Assembly (NCBI RefSeq): GCF_000576425.1
Contig: NZ_KK069988.1
Span: 105,976-169,975, forward strand
Length of the DNA stretch: 64,000 nucleotides
Source of the DNA: Brachybacterium phenoliresistens
Lineage (GTDB): Bacteria; Actinomycetota; Actinomycetes; Actinomycetales; Dermabacteraceae
Reading direction: 5' to 3'
The position numbers were made by a program, and so were the translations under genes. Shown here in pieces: positions 9,044 through 18,396 of the stretch. Numbering within the stretch: position 1 is the stretch's first letter; each line of letters starts with the position of its first letter. Below the pieces are notes generated by a model. That model was not told where the DNA came from. It was given only the letters and a program-made list of their open reading frames with translations, and searched no databases.

Positions 9044-10573
9044 GTGAGCACCACCGCCGCGTCCACCCCGTCCGATCCCCGCGACACCCCCGCCGAGGTG
9101 CGGGTCCGCTTCTGCCCGAGCCCCACCGGCACCCCGCACGTGGGCCTGGTGCGCACGGCGCTGTTCAACTGGGCGTACGCCCGCCACACCGGCGGGAAGA
9201 TGATCTTCCGCATCGAGGACACCGACGCGGCCCGCGACAGCGAGGAGTCCTACCAGCAGCTGCTGGACGCGATGCGCTGGCTCGGCATCGACTGGGACGA
9301 GGGCGTCGAGGTCGGCGGGCCCCACGGCCCCTACCGCCAGTCCCAGCGCGGCGAGATCTACCAGGACGTCATCGCGAAGCTCATCGAGGCCGGGCACATC
9401 TACGAGTCCTTCTCCACCGCGGAGGAGATCGCCGAGCGCCACCGCGCCGCCGGGCGCGACCCGCAGCTGGGCTACGACGGCTACGACCGCACCCTCACCG
9501 ACGCCCAGAAGCAGGCCTTCCGCGACGAGGGCCGCGAGCCCACCTGGCGCCTGCGCATGCCCGACGAGGACCTCACCTTCACGGACCTGGTGCGCGGGGA
9601 GATCACCTTCAAGGCCGGCTCGACCCCGGACTACGTCGTGGTGCGCGCCAACGGCCAGCCGCTGTACACGCTGGTCAACCCCGTGGACGATGCGCTCATG
9701 GAGATCACGCACGTGCTGCGCGGGGAGGACCTGCTCTCCTCCACGCCCCGCCAGGTGGCGCTGTACCGGGCGCTGGTGGACATCGGCGTCGCGAAGCAGG
9801 AGCCGCTGTTCGGGCACCTGCCCTACGTGATGGGGGAGGGAAACAAGAAGCTCTCCAAGCGGGACCCGGAGTCCAACCTGTTCCTCTACCGCGAGCAGGG
9901 CTTCCTGCCCGAGGGCATGGTCAACTACCTCGCCCTGCTGGGCTGGGGCTACAGCGCGGACCAGGACATCTTCTCGCGCGAGCAGCTGGTCGAGCGCTTC
10001 GACGTGGCCGATGTGAACCCCAACCCCGCGCGGGTGGACATCAAGAAGGCGACGGCCATCAACGCCGATCACATCCGCCTGCTGCCCGAGGCGGAGCTCG
10101 TCGAGCGCCTCGTGCCCTACCTGCAGGCCGCCGGCCTCGTGTCCGACCCGATCACCGAGGAGCAGCACCGCCTGCTGGCCGCGGCCACGCCGCTGGTGCA
10201 GACCCGCATGAACCTGCTCGGCGAGGCACCGGACATGCTCGGCTTCCTCTTCACGGCCGATGCCGATCTCGTCGTCCAGGAGGACGCCCTGAAGAAGCTC
10301 GGCGAGGACCCGGTGGCGGTGCTCGACCGGGCGATCAGCGAGGTCGAGGCGCTGGGGGAGGTCTCCTTCACCACCGAGGCGCTCGAGGCCGCCCTGCGCG
10401 GCGCGATCGTGGAGGACATGGGCATCAAGCCCCGCCTGGCGTTCGGGCCGCTGCGCAGCGCGATCTCCGGGCGGCGCATCTCCCCGCCGCTGTTCGAGTC
10501 CATGGAGCTGCTGGGGCGCGACTCCAGCCTGGCGCGCCTGCGCGCCCTGCGGGAGCGTCTCGCGGCCTCCTGA
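9044..10573 (+). CDS. gltX: Glutamyl-tRNA synthetase
   Basis: A 509-residue class I synthetase that charges tRNA-Glu with glutamate. The HIGH-type motif is within [13 protein letters not shown] near residue 25, and the KMSKS-type motif is KKLSKRD in the middle of the protein. The C-terminal anticodon-binding helices follow. Actinobacterial GluRS is usually non-discriminating and also misacylates tRNA-Gln for the GatCAB transamidase; that is family knowledge and not shown here. GTG at 9044 is chosen because GAGGAGAG lies about 9 bases upstream. tRNA-Gln and two tRNA-Glu genes lie directly downstream. Confidence 0.95.
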   Translation: MSTTAASTPSDPRDTPAEVRVRFCPSPTGTPHVGLVRTALFNWAYARHTGGKMIFRIEDTDAARDSEESYQQLLDAMRWLGIDWDEGVEVGGPHGPYRQSQRGEIYQDVIAKLIEAGHIYESFSTAEEIAERHRAAGRDPQLGYDGYDRTLTDAQKQAFRDEGREPTWRLRMPDEDLTFTDLVRGEITFKAGSTPDYVVVRANGQPLYTLVNPVDDALMEITHVLRGEDLLSSTPRQVALYRALVDIGVAKQEPLFGHLPYVMGEGNKKLSKRDPESNLFLYREQGFLPEGMVNYLALLGWGYSADQDIFSREQLVERFDVADVNPNPARVDIKKATAINADHIRLLPEAELVERLVPYLQAAGLVSDPITEEQHRLLAAATPLVQTRMNLLGEAPDMLGFLFTADADLVVQEDALKKLGEDPVAVLDRAISEVEALGEVSFTTEALEAALRGAIVEDMGIKPRLAFGPLRSAISGRRISPPLFESMELLGRDSSLARLRALRERLAAS

Positions 10574-10616
10574 GCCTCCTGAGCCTCCTCAGCCTTCCTC
10601 GGCCCTCCTGGGCGGC

Positions 10617-10659
10617 CCCGCGGGCCCCGGTGCGCACCCTGCGCCCCGGGGCCCGCGGG
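10617..10659 (+). terminator. Strong hairpin after gltX
   Basis: Perfect 14-bp stem (10617-10630 with 10646-10659) around a 15-base loop. There is no clear T-run, as is common in high-GC actinobacteria. It lies in the 308-base gap between gltX and tRNA-Gln. Confidence 0.6.
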
Positions 10660-10770
10660 CGTTCGTGCTCCGGGGAGGCGCCCGGGCCGCGGGAGGCCGT
10701 CGGAAAACCCGCTGCGACCTCGCCCGATACCCGGGTGGGGAGCGTCACAGGCGGAATGGGCCCTCTCGGT

Positions 10771-10799
10771 TTGATGTGTGCTCGTGGACCGTATAGAGT
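10771..10799 (+). promoter_or_regulatory. Promoter of the tRNA-Gln/tRNA-Glu cluster
   Basis: TTGATG (10771-10776) and TAGAGT (10794-10799) are separated by 17 bases, a good sigma-A-type promoter. Transcription would begin about 75 bases before tRNA-Gln. The leader contains no coding sequence that I recognise. Confidence 0.55.
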
Positions 10800-10881
10800 C
10801 ATACCTCGGTACGGCACGGAACGCCGGTTCCACGAGGTGAGAGCCTCGGAGGATCGGAGCTTCGAATCGTGCTTATCACCA

Positions 10882-10953
10882 TGGGGTATGGTGTAATTGG
10901 CAACACAACGGTTTCTGGTACCGTCATTCTAGGTTCGAGTCCTGGTACCCCAG
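10882..10953 (+). tRNA. tRNA-Gln (anticodon CUG)
   Basis: 72-base cloverleaf. Acceptor arms TGGGGTA and TACCCCA pair fully with discriminator G. The anticodon stem ACGGT/ACCGT encloses the loop TTCTGGT, so the anticodon is CTG. The T-arm contains GGTTCGAGTCC. CCA is not encoded. Confidence 0.93.
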
Positions 10954-10998
10954 CGCAGTTCGATCCGTCGGATTCTTCCGACGTGTCGTCCGGCCCGC

Positions 10999-11071
10999 GC
11001 CCCGTTCGTCTAGCGGCCTAGGACGTCGCCCTCTCACGGCGGTAACACCGGTTCAAATCCGGTACGGGGTA
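10999..11071 (+). tRNA. tRNA-Glu (anticodon CUC), copy 1
   Basis: 73 bases. Acceptor arms GCCCCGT and ACGGGGT pair with a G-U at the end; discriminator A. The anticodon loop is CTCTCAC, giving CTC. The T-arm holds GGTTCAAATCC. CCA is not encoded. Confidence 0.93.
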
Positions 11072-11122
11072 CGAGCAGCTCTCTCGGGAGCTGCACCCGG
11101 CTTCTTCGGAGGCCATGGGTTC

Positions 11123-11195
11123 GCCCCGTTCGTCTAGCGGCCCAGGACGTCGCCCTCTCACGGCGGTAACACCGGTTCAAATCCGGTACGGGGTA
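11123..11195 (+). tRNA. tRNA-Glu (anticodon CUC), copy 2
   Basis: 73 bases, identical to copy 1 except for one D-loop base (CCCAGG instead of CCTAGG). The two copies are 51 bases apart and probably share one transcript with tRNA-Gln. Confidence 0.93.
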
Positions 11196-11202
11196 CAGAG
11201 TC

Positions 11203-11232
11203 AGGACCGGCATCCGCATGGATGCCGGTCCT
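11203..11232 (+). terminator. Intrinsic terminator of the tRNA cluster
   Basis: Perfect 13-bp stem (11203-11215 with 11220-11232) and loop GCAT, followed by GTTCCGTTTCC. Confidence 0.8.
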
Positions 11233-11294
11233 GTTCCGTTTCCGGCATCCATCGTCTCCCGGCGATCGTTTCCCGGCGCCGGCCTCGCGCGGGC

Positions 11295-11341
11295 GCGGGA
11301 CGAGATTCGGGAGCGGGATGAGATTCGGGAGCGGGACGAGA
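11295..11341. repeat. 18-bp tandem direct repeat, about 2.6 copies
   Basis: Units at 11295-11312 and 11313-11330 differ by one base; a third, partial unit starts at 11331. They lie between the tRNA terminator and the 3' end of the IclR gene and do not appear to be coding. Confidence 0.7.
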
Positions 11342-11426
11342 AAGGACCGTCCTGCACCGGGTCGCGGAGGATCCGGAGCAGAACGGTCCGTCGGAGGGGG
11401 CGGGCCGTGCGGTGCGTGGTCGGGCT

Positions 11427-12179
11427 CTACTCGCCGAGGACCTCGGTGCTCGCGCGGCGCAGCACGTCGGTGAGGTGGTTGGCGGAGCTGATCACGGCGG
11501 CCGCGTGGAGGCGGCCGGGCTGGCGGGTGATGCGGTCCAGCGGCCCGGAGACGCTCAGGGCGGCGACGACGCGCCCGTTGGGGCCGCGCACGGGGGCGCT
11601 CACGGAGCCGACCCCCGGCTCTCGCTCGCCGATCGACTGCGCCCAGCCGCGGCGGCGCACCGCCGAGAGCATCGTGGCGGTGAAGCGGGCGCCGTGCAGG
11701 CCCCGGTGGAGGCGGTCGGGCTCCTCCCATGCCAGCAGGATCTGCGCGGCGGAGCCGGCCTTCATGGTGATCGTGGCGCCCAGCGGGACGGAGTCGCGCA
11801 GGCCGATGGGCCGCTCCGCGGCTGCCACGCAGACGCGGTGATCGCCCTGGCGGCGGTACAGCTGCGCCGACTCCCCGGTGTGGTCGCGCAGCGCCCCGAG
11901 GACCGGGCCCGCCGCGGCGAGCAGGCGGTCCTCGCCGGCGGCCGCCGCGAGCTCGCCCAGGCGCGGGCCCAGCACGAAGCGGCCCTGCATGTCGCGGGCG
12001 ACCAGGCGGTGGTGCTCGAGCGCCACGGCCAGGCGGTGCGCCGTGGGGCGGGCCAGGTCGGTCAGCTGCACGAGCTGCGCAAGGGTCGCGGGCCCGGCCT
12101 CGAGGGCACCGAGCACGATGGCGGCCTTGTCGAGCACGCCCACGCCGCTGCCGGCGTCCTCCGTCACGTGTGTGTCCAT
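11427..12179 (-). CDS. IclR-family transcriptional regulator (NdgR/LtbR-like)
   Basis: A 250-residue regulator. A winged helix-turn-helix occupies roughly residues 12-75 (ATLAQLVQLTDLARPTAHRL) and an IclR effector-binding domain follows from about 85 on. It is divergent from leuC, the arrangement of NdgR in Streptomyces and LtbR in Corynebacterium, which control leucine and related amino-acid biosynthesis. It therefore probably regulates leuCD and itself. Start ATG 12179 has GGAG close upstream. Confidence 0.85.
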   Translation of the reverse strand: MDTHVTEDAGSGVGVLDKAAIVLGALEAGPATLAQLVQLTDLARPTAHRLAVALEHHRLVARDMQGRFVLGPRLGELAAAAGEDRLLAAAGPVLGALRDHTGESAQLYRRQGDHRVCVAAAERPIGLRDSVPLGATITMKAGSAAQILLAWEEPDRLHRGLHGARFTATMLSAVRRRGWAQSIGEREPGVGSVSAPVRGPNGRVVAALSVSGPLDRITRQPGRLHAAAVISSANHLTDVLRRASTEVLGE

Positions 12180-12200
12180 GCTCCGATATTGCCGTCTTAG

Positions 12201-12213
12201 TGCGTGAGACGCA
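12201..12213. promoter_or_regulatory. Palindrome TGCGTGAGACGCA, putative IclR operator and promoter
   Basis: A perfect 5-3-5 dyad 22 bases upstream of the IclR start. On the minus strand it overlaps a possible -35 (TTGCGT), followed 17 bases later by CAATAT. This placement suits autoregulation and control of the divergent leuCD operon. The match to a known NdgR or LtbR site has not been tested. Confidence 0.4.
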
Positions 12214-12380
12214 AGTGCGGCGTCATGCAGACCACCCGACGATGGTCACCACGACACCCCGCTCCGCGGGCCCGACCAGGGCCTCGGGGCGGGATCACGC
12301 CCCAATGAAGATTCCTCGGCACCGCGGCCCCCGGCCCGGTCGTGCGAGGCGCGTCCGAGACGCGAGGAAGGAAGTCCGAG

Positions 12381-13841
12381 ATGGCGGGGACGCTCGCTGA
12401 GAAGGTCTGGAACGATCATGTGGTGCGCCGCGGCGAGAACGGCGAGCCGGACCTGCTGTACATCGACCTCCAGCTCCTCCACGAGGTCACCAGTCCACAG
12501 GCCTTCGACGGGCTGCGCCAGGAGAACCGGCCGCTGCGCCGCCTGGACCAGACGATCGCGACCGAGGACCACAACACCCCCACGATCGACATCGACAAGC
12601 CGATCGCGGACATCACCAGCCGCACGCAGATCGAGACCCTGCGCCGCAACGCCGAGGAGTTCGGCGTGCGCATCCACTCCCTGGGGGACGTGGACCAGGG
12701 CATCGTCCACGTGGTCGGGCCGCAGCTGGGCCTGACCATGCCGGGCGTGACCATCGTCTGCGGCGACTCGCACACCTCCACCCACGGCGCCTTCGGCGCG
12801 CTGGCCTTCGGCATCGGCACCTCGCAGGTCGAGCACGTGATGGCCACCCAGACGCTGTCGCTGAAGCCCTTCCGGACCATGGCCATCACCGTCAACGGCA
12901 CGCTGAAGCCCGGCGTGACCGCGAAGGACATCATCCTCGCGGTGATCGCGAAGATCGGCACCGGCGGCGGCCAGGGCTACGTCCTGGAGTACCGCGGCGA
13001 GGCCATCCGCGCCCTCTCCATGGAGGGCCGCATGACCATCTGCAACATGTCCATCGAGGCGGGCGCCCGCGCCGGGATGATCGCTCCGGACGAGACCACC
13101 TTCGAGTACGTCAAGGGCCGCCCGCACGCGCCGACCGGCGAGCTGTGGGACGAGGCCGTCGCCTACTGGAAGACCCTGCGCTCGGACGACGACGCGACCT
13201 TCGACGCCGAGGTCGTCATCGACGCCGACGAGCTCGAGCCCTTCGTCACCTGGGGCACCAACCCGGGCCAGGGCCTGCCGCTCTCGGCCGATGTCCCCGC
13301 CCCCGAGGACTTCACCGACGACACCTCCCGCGCCGCCGCCGAGCGGGCGCTGGAGTACATGGACCTGGTCCCCGGCACGCCGCTGAAGGACATCCGCGTC
13401 GACACCATCTTCATGGGCTCGTGCACCAACGGCCGCATCGAGGACCTGCGGGCCTTCGCCGAGGTGCTGCAGGGGCGCACCAAGCACCCCGACGTGCGGG
13501 TGCTCGTCGTCCCCGGCTCCGCGCGGGTGCGCATCCAGGCCGAGCAGGAGGGCCTGCACGAGATCTTCGAGGCCTTCGGCGCCGAATGGCGCCAGGCCGG
13601 CTGCTCGATGTGCCTGGGCATGAACCCCGACCAGCTGAAGCCCGGGGAGCGCGCGGCCTCGACCTCGAACCGCAACTTCGAGGGACGCCAGGGCAAGGGC
13701 GGGCGCACCCACCTCGTCTCCCCGATCGTCGCCGCGGCGACCGCGGTGCGGGGCACGCTCAGCTCGCCGCTGGACCTCGACCCGATCGACGTCGACTCCC
13801 GCCCCGCCGCCGCGGCCGCCGGCGAGCAGAAGACCGCCTGA
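12381..13841 (+). CDS. leuC: 3-isopropylmalate dehydratase large subunit
   Basis: A 486-residue aconitase-superfamily enzyme that, with LeuD, isomerises 2-isopropylmalate to 3-isopropylmalate in leucine biosynthesis. The [4Fe-4S] ligands are visible as GSCTNGR (middle-to-late) and [12 protein letters not shown]. Substrate-site features VWNDHVV near the N-terminus and [12 protein letters not shown] are present. The ATG at 12381 follows AGGAAGGA and gives the normal family length; an upstream in-frame ATG at 12342 would add 13 unrelated residues. leuD follows after 28 bases. Confidence 0.97.
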   Translation: MAGTLAEKVWNDHVVRRGENGEPDLLYIDLQLLHEVTSPQAFDGLRQENRPLRRLDQTIATEDHNTPTIDIDKPIADITSRTQIETLRRNAEEFGVRIHSLGDVDQGIVHVVGPQLGLTMPGVTIVCGDSHTSTHGAFGALAFGIGTSQVEHVMATQTLSLKPFRTMAITVNGTLKPGVTAKDIILAVIAKIGTGGGQGYVLEYRGEAIRALSMEGRMTICNMSIEAGARAGMIAPDETTFEYVKGRPHAPTGELWDEAVAYWKTLRSDDDATFDAEVVIDADELEPFVTWGTNPGQGLPLSADVPAPEDFTDDTSRAAAERALEYMDLVPGTPLKDIRVDTIFMGSCTNGRIEDLRAFAEVLQGRTKHPDVRVLVVPGSARVRIQAEQEGLHEIFEAFGAEWRQAGCSMCLGMNPDQLKPGERAASTSNRNFEGRQGKGGRTHLVSPIVAAATAVRGTLSSPLDLDPIDVDSRPAAAAAGEQKTA

Positions 13842-13869
13842 GCGCGCCCGCACGGACAAGGAGACCCTG

Positions 13870-14475
13870 ATGGACAAGTTCAGCACCCACACCGGCATCG
13901 GCGTGCCGCTGCGCCGCAGCAACGTCGACACCGACCAGATCATCCCCGCCGTGTACCTCAAGCGCGTCACCAAGACGGGCTTCGACGACGGCCTCTTCTC
14001 CGCCTGGCGCAAGGACCCGGAGTTCGTCCTGAACCAGGACGCCTACCGCTCCGGCTCCGTGCTCGTGGCGGGCCCGGACTTCGGCACCGGCTCCTCGCGC
14101 GAGCACGCCGTCTGGGCGCTGCGGGACTACGGCTTCAAGGCCGTCCTGTGCAGCCGCTTCGCCGACATCTTCCGCGGCAACGCCGGCAACCAGGGCCTGG
14201 TGGCCGCGCAGCTCGCGCAGGACGACATCGAGCAGCTGTGGAAGATCCTCGAGGAGCAGCCCGGCACGCAGGTGACCGTGGACCTCGTCTCCCAGCAGGT
14301 GCATGCGGGCGATGCGACCTTCCGCTTCGACATCGACGAGTACACCCGCTGGCGCCTCATGGAGGGCCTGGACGACATCGGCCTGACCCTGCGGCACCTG
14401 GAGGACATCGAGGCCTTCGAGGCCCGGCGCCCCGCCTGGATGCCCAAGACGCTGCCGGCGCGCATCGCCGACTGA
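13870..14475 (+). CDS. leuD: 3-isopropylmalate dehydratase small subunit
   Basis: A 201-residue partner of LeuC carrying the swivel domain. [15 protein letters not shown] near residue 18 and [17 protein letters not shown] near residue 65 are characteristic. Normal length for the family. AAGGAG lies just before the ATG. It forms an operon with leuC and is closed by a strong hairpin at 14496-14531. Confidence 0.97.
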   Translation: MDKFSTHTGIGVPLRRSNVDTDQIIPAVYLKRVTKTGFDDGLFSAWRKDPEFVLNQDAYRSGSVLVAGPDFGTGSSREHAVWALRDYGFKAVLCSRFADIFRGNAGNQGLVAAQLAQDDIEQLWKILEEQPGTQVTVDLVSQQVHAGDATFRFDIDEYTRWRLMEGLDDIGLTLRHLEDIEAFEARRPAWMPKTLPARIAD

Positions 14476-14495
14476 CGCGTCCCGCCGACGGACCA

Positions 14496-14531
14496 CGGAT
14501 GCGGGGGCTCCCCTCGGAGCCCCCGCATCCG
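14496..14531 (+). terminator. Terminator of leuCD
   Basis: Perfect 16-bp stem (14496-14511 with 14516-14531) and loop CCTC, 20 bases after the leuD stop. No clear T-run. Confidence 0.75.
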
Positions 14532-14649
14532 CATGTCGGAAGCATCCCGATGTGCCGTGGGTCCCAGACCGCGACGGGCCCGCTCCGGTATGGTGATCCG
14601 GTCGTCGCCGGGACCTGCCCGGGGACCTTGAGCCCATTCCAAGGACGAT

Positions 14650-15966
14650 ATGACCCACACATTCCACGTGCGCGGAGGGCGTCCCCTGGACGGTGAGATC
14701 ACCGTCCGCGGCGCCAAGAACCTCGTCTCGAAGGCGATGGTCGCCTCGCTGCTCGGCGAGGAGCCGAGCGTGCTCCGCTCCGTGCCGGACATCCGCGACG
14801 TGTCGATCGTCTCCGAGCTCCTGCGGATCCACGGCGTCCAGGTCGATCGCGATGCCGAGACCGGCACCATCCGCTTCGACCCCTCGGCCGTGGAGCGCGC
14901 GCACGTGGTGGACATCGACGCCCACGCCGGCAGCTCGCGCATCCCGATCCTGTTCTGCGGTCCGCTGCTGCATCGCCTGGGGGAGGCGATCATCCCCGAT
15001 CTCGGCGGCTGCCGGATCGGCGACCGTCCCATCAACTACCACCTCGACGTGCTGCGGAAGTTCGGCGCGCACGTGGACAAGCGCGAGCTGGGCATCTACA
15101 TCACCGCGCCCGAGGGGCTGCACGGCACCCGCATCCACCTCGAGTACCCCAGCGTCGGGGCCACCGAGCAGGTGCTGCTGACGGCGGTCCGTGCGAAGGG
15201 CGTCACCGAGCTGACCAACGCCGCGGTCGAGCCGGAGATCGAGGACCTCATCGCCGTGCTGCAGAAGATGGGCGCGATCATCTCCCTGCAGACCGACCGC
15301 ACCATCACCATCGAGGGCGTGGACCGCCTGGGCGGCTTCGACCACGTGGCGATCCCGGACCGCATCGAGGCCGCCAGCTGGGCCTGCGCGGCGCTGGTGA
15401 CCAAGGGCTCGGTCATGGTGCGCGGCGCCCAGCAGAAGCCGATGGCCACCTTCCTGAACGTCTTCCGCAAGGTCGGCGGCGGGATGGAGATCACCGAGGA
15501 GGGGATCCGGTTCTTCCACCCCGGCACGCCCCTGCGCTCGATCGCCGTGGAGACCGACGTCCACCCCGGGCTCATGACCGACTGGCAGCAGCCGCTGGTG
15601 GTCGCGCTGACGCAGGCCGAGGGCATCTCCATCGTCCACGAGACGGTGTACGAGAACCGCCTGGGCTTCACGAGCGCGCTGAACGACATGGGCGCCAAGA
15701 TCCAGGTCTACCGCGAATGCCTGGGCGGCTCGAGCTGCCGCTTCGGCCGCAGCAACTACAACCACTCCGCCGTGATCTCCGGGGCCAAGGCGCTGCACGG
15801 CGCCGACATCACCGTCCCCGACCTCCGCGGCGGCTTCTCGTACCTGATCGCGGCGCTCGGCGCCGAGGGCGTCTCCACCATCCGGGGGATCGACCTGATC
15901 GACCGCGGCTACGAGAGCTTCCGCGACAAGCTCACGGCGCTGGGCGCCGAGTACTGGGAGGACTGA
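14650..15966 (+). CDS. murA: UDP-N-acetylglucosamine 1-carboxyvinyltransferase
   Basis: A 438-residue EPSP-synthase-fold enzyme that adds enolpyruvate to UDP-GlcNAc, the first committed step of peptidoglycan synthesis. The active-site loop reads IIPDLGGCRIGDRP with a cysteine at residue 121, the position whose replacement by Asp gives fosfomycin resistance in mycobacteria; here Cys is kept. The N-terminal RGAKNLVSKAM replaces the usual GAKNAALP and is like MurA of Arthrobacter-type Micrococcales. AAGGACGAT precedes the ATG. It is the first gene of a run leading to gpsA. Confidence 0.93.
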   Translation: MTHTFHVRGGRPLDGEITVRGAKNLVSKAMVASLLGEEPSVLRSVPDIRDVSIVSELLRIHGVQVDRDAETGTIRFDPSAVERAHVVDIDAHAGSSRIPILFCGPLLHRLGEAIIPDLGGCRIGDRPINYHLDVLRKFGAHVDKRELGIYITAPEGLHGTRIHLEYPSVGATEQVLLTAVRAKGVTELTNAAVEPEIEDLIAVLQKMGAIISLQTDRTITIEGVDRLGGFDHVAIPDRIEAASWACAALVTKGSVMVRGAQQKPMATFLNVFRKVGGGMEITEEGIRFFHPGTPLRSIAVETDVHPGLMTDWQQPLVVALTQAEGISIVHETVYENRLGFTSALNDMGAKIQVYRECLGGSSCRFGRSNYNHSAVISGAKALHGADITVPDLRGGFSYLIAALGAEGVSTIRGIDLIDRGYESFRDKLTALGAEYWED

Positions 15967-15973
15967 GGACCCG

Positions 15974-16639
15974 ATGAGCGAGACCGCCCCCGACACCCGC
16001 CACAGCGCGGAGCCCGAGGTGATCGCCGCGGATCCCGCCGACAGCGCGGCGCGCGAGGGCGGCGTCGGCCACGGCGCCGCCTCCTCCCTCGCCCTGCGCG
16101 ACATCCCCGTGCCGGACTACTGCGACGTGGTGATCGTCCCCACCCGCGGGGTCGACGAGCCGGACCCGCGGGTCTGGGCCGAGGCGATCTTCTCGCACGA
16201 GAACACGCCGCTGTCCAAGCGGGGCCTGCTGGCCCTGCGGGACGAGGCGGTGCGCCTGTTCGACATGGTCCCTCCGCCGCAGAAGGAGTACGTCAGCGAC
16301 GAGGTCCGCGGGGGCGAGGCGCTGATCCGGGACGACGACGAGAACCTCAGCGTCCGCATCGGCGTGGCGCTGCTGCCCGGCGGAGAGCTGCTCCAGGTCA
16401 CCACGGCCGTGAAGTACCGCAGCATCCGGGGACGCCTCGCCTTCGCCCCGCGGCGCCTCATGCACGCCGCGGCCGTGAACACCCTGGCCCGCCGCGCCGC
16501 CACCACCGTGCGGCGCCGGGCCGTGACCGCGGGCGGCGCCGGTGCGACCCGCTCGATCACCGCGCAGGCCGCGCGCAAGGTCGGCCACGGCGCGCAGCGC
16601 GCCATCGGTCGCGGCCCCGGCGGAACCGCAGGGGTCTGA
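15974..16639 (+). CDS. Hypothetical protein, DUF2867-like
   Basis: A 221-residue basic-tailed protein. The central part (about residues 40-165: IPVPDYCDVVIVPTRGVDEPDP, then a strand-rich stretch ending LAFAPRRLMHAAAVNTLARRA) resembles DUF2867-type domains, which often end in a helix carrying His. The C-terminus (about 170-221) is rich in Arg, Ala and Gly and probably unfolded. It starts 7 bases after murA and ends 2 bases before the acyltransferase, so it is inside that operon. The function is unknown. Confidence 0.55.
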   Translation: MSETAPDTRHSAEPEVIAADPADSAAREGGVGHGAASSLALRDIPVPDYCDVVIVPTRGVDEPDPRVWAEAIFSHENTPLSKRGLLALRDEAVRLFDMVPPPQKEYVSDEVRGGEALIRDDDENLSVRIGVALLPGGELLQVTTAVKYRSIRGRLAFAPRRLMHAAAVNTLARRAATTVRRRAVTAGGAGATRSITAQAARKVGHGAQRAIGRGPGGTAGV

Positions 16640-16641
16640 GC

Positions 16642-17376
16642 ATGACCCGACGTCCCCCGGAGCGGCGGGCGGGGGTCGTCATCGATCTCGCGCAGCTCGT
16701 GCTGCGCCCCCTGTCGCGGCTGCTGGCGCCGCCGACCTGGATCGGCGCCGAGAACCTGTCGGTCCAGGGGGCGGCGATCGCCTGCGGCAACCACGCCGGC
16801 CCCTGGGACGCGATCGCCTACGGCCACCTGCTGCAGGCCCACGGGATCGCCCCGCGGTTCCTGGCCAAGTCCTCCCTGTTCGCCGTGCCCGTGCTCGGGG
16901 CCCTGCTGCGCTCCTCGCGGCAGATCCCGGTCGCCCGCGGGAGCGCCCGCACGGCCGATGCCCTCTCCGCCGCCGAGGCGGCGCTGGGCCGCGGCGAGCT
17001 GATCATGCTGTTCCCCGAGGGCACGTACACCCGCGACCCCGACGGCTGGCCGATGCGGGCCCGCCTCGGGGCGGCGAGACTGGCCCTGCGCAGCGGCGCC
17101 CCGCTGATCCCCATCGCCTGCGCGGGATCGCGGGAGTTCTGGCGGCCGCGCGCGGCGCTGCCGCGCCCCCGCAGGCCCCTGACGCTGCAGGTGGGGGAGC
17201 CGTTCGCGGTCGTGCGCGCCCCGGGCGAGTCGGAGAAGCAGGCCGCCGAGCGCGTCACCGCCGAGCTGATGGCGCGGATCACGGCGATGCTGGCCGGGAT
17301 CCGCGGCGAGCAGCCTCCCGCCGCGGTCCACGACCCGCGCGGCGACCACCACCGACCCGAGGAGGGACGACCATGA
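16642..17376 (+). CDS. 1-acylglycerol-3-phosphate O-acyltransferase (PlsC family)
   Basis: A 244-residue acyltransferase. The catalytic HX4D motif is HAGPWD at residues 51-56, and the substrate motif is FPEGTY at 124-129. A hydrophobic N-terminal segment likely anchors it to the membrane. It would transfer an acyl chain to lysophosphatidate in phospholipid synthesis. Being directly upstream of gpsA (4-base ATGA overlap), which makes the glycerol-3-phosphate backbone, fits this role. Confidence 0.85.
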   Translation: MTRRPPERRAGVVIDLAQLVLRPLSRLLAPPTWIGAENLSVQGAAIACGNHAGPWDAIAYGHLLQAHGIAPRFLAKSSLFAVPVLGALLRSSRQIPVARGSARTADALSAAEAALGRGELIMLFPEGTYTRDPDGWPMRARLGAARLALRSGAPLIPIACAGSREFWRPRAALPRPRRPLTLQVGEPFAVVRAPGESEKQAAERVTAELMARITAMLAGIRGEQPPAAVHDPRGDHHRPEEGRP

Positions 17377-18383
17377 CCGCCTTCGCGATCCTGGGGGCAG
17401 GGTCCTGGGGGTGCACCTTCGCGCTCCTGCTGGCCCGTGCCGGGCACGAGGTGACCCTCTGGGCGCGCCGCGAGGAGCTCGCCCGCGAGATCCGCGAGGA
17501 GCACCGCTGCCGCGACTACCTCGGGGCGCGGGAGCTGCCCGCGGGCATCGGCGCCAGCAGCGACATCGCCGAGGCGACGCAGGGGGCATCGGCCCTGGTC
17601 GTCGCGGTCCCGGCGCAGCGTCTGCGGGAGAGCCTGCGCGCCTGGCGCTCCGCCCCGGGGATGGACGGCGCGCTGCCGGCCGTGCCCGTGGTCTCCCTCG
17701 CCAAGGGCATCGAGCGCGGCAGCGACCTGCGCATGAGCGAGGTGCTCGTCGAGGCCGGCGGCATCGACCCGTCGCAGGTGACGGTGCTCTCGGGCCCGAA
17801 CCTCGCGGCGGAGATCGCCGAGGGCCAGCCCTGCGGCAGCGTCGTCGCCGGCCACGACGAGGCCGTCGCGCAGCAGGTCGCCCGCTGGTGCCAGGGGCCG
17901 AGCCTGCGCACCTACACCTCCTCCGACGTGATCGGCGTCGAGGTCGCCGGGGCCGTGAAGAACATCGTCGCCATCGCCGTGGGCGCCGCAGCGGGGCTGG
18001 GGTACGGCGACAACACCCGGGCCAGCCTGATCACCCGCGGGCTCGCCGAGATGAGCCGCCTGGGCGTGGCGCTCGGCGGGGAGGCCGCCACCTTCGCGGG
18101 CCTGGCCGGCATGGGGGACCTCGTGGCGACCTGCGCCTCCCCGCTCTCGCGAAACCACTCCCTGGGTGCGGCGCTGGGCCGCGGCCTGGACGTGCAGGCG
18201 GCCGCCGCCGAGGTCGGACGCACCGCCGAGGGCGTGGAGACGGCCCGCGCCGTCGCGGCCCTCGCGCAGCGCCTGGGGGTGGACATGCCCATCACCCGCG
18301 CCGTCGTCGAGGTGGTCGACCACCGGGCGCGTATCGAGGATGTCACAGCGGCGTTGCTGGCCCGTCCCGTCCGGCCCGAGTGA
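17373..18383 (+). CDS. gpsA: NAD(P)-dependent glycerol-3-phosphate dehydrogenase
   Basis: A 336-residue enzyme that reduces dihydroxyacetone phosphate to sn-glycerol-3-phosphate for phospholipids. The Rossmann motif GAGSWG is at residues 8-13. The catalytic region contains GVEVAGAVKNIVAIAVG, and SGPNLAAEIAEG is the usual substrate-binding segment. The ATG at 17373 overlaps the acyltransferase stop. ddl follows after 13 bases but has its own promoter-like hexamer. Confidence 0.95.
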   Translation: MTAFAILGAGSWGCTFALLLARAGHEVTLWARREELAREIREEHRCRDYLGARELPAGIGASSDIAEATQGASALVVAVPAQRLRESLRAWRSAPGMDGALPAVPVVSLAKGIERGSDLRMSEVLVEAGGIDPSQVTVLSGPNLAAEIAEGQPCGSVVAGHDEAVAQQVARWCQGPSLRTYTSSDVIGVEVAGAVKNIVAIAVGAAAGLGYGDNTRASLITRGLAEMSRLGVALGGEAATFAGLAGMGDLVATCASPLSRNHSLGAALGRGLDVQAAAAEVGRTAEGVETARAVAALAQRLGVDMPITRAVVEVVDHRARIEDVTAALLARPVRPE

Positions 18384-18384
18384 C

Positions 18385-18390
18385 TAGTCT
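18385..18390 (+). promoter_or_regulatory. Leaderless -10 element TAGTCT of ddl
   Basis: TAGTCT is 6 bases before the ddl ATG, with no Shine-Dalgarno sequence. It lies in the 13-base gap after gpsA. Confidence 0.5.
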
Positions 18391-18396
18391 CGTCCC

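Noticed and set aside
11102..11200. Second tRNA-Glu as a decayed copy
   Set aside because: It differs from copy 1 by one D-loop base only and all stems pair, so it should be functional.
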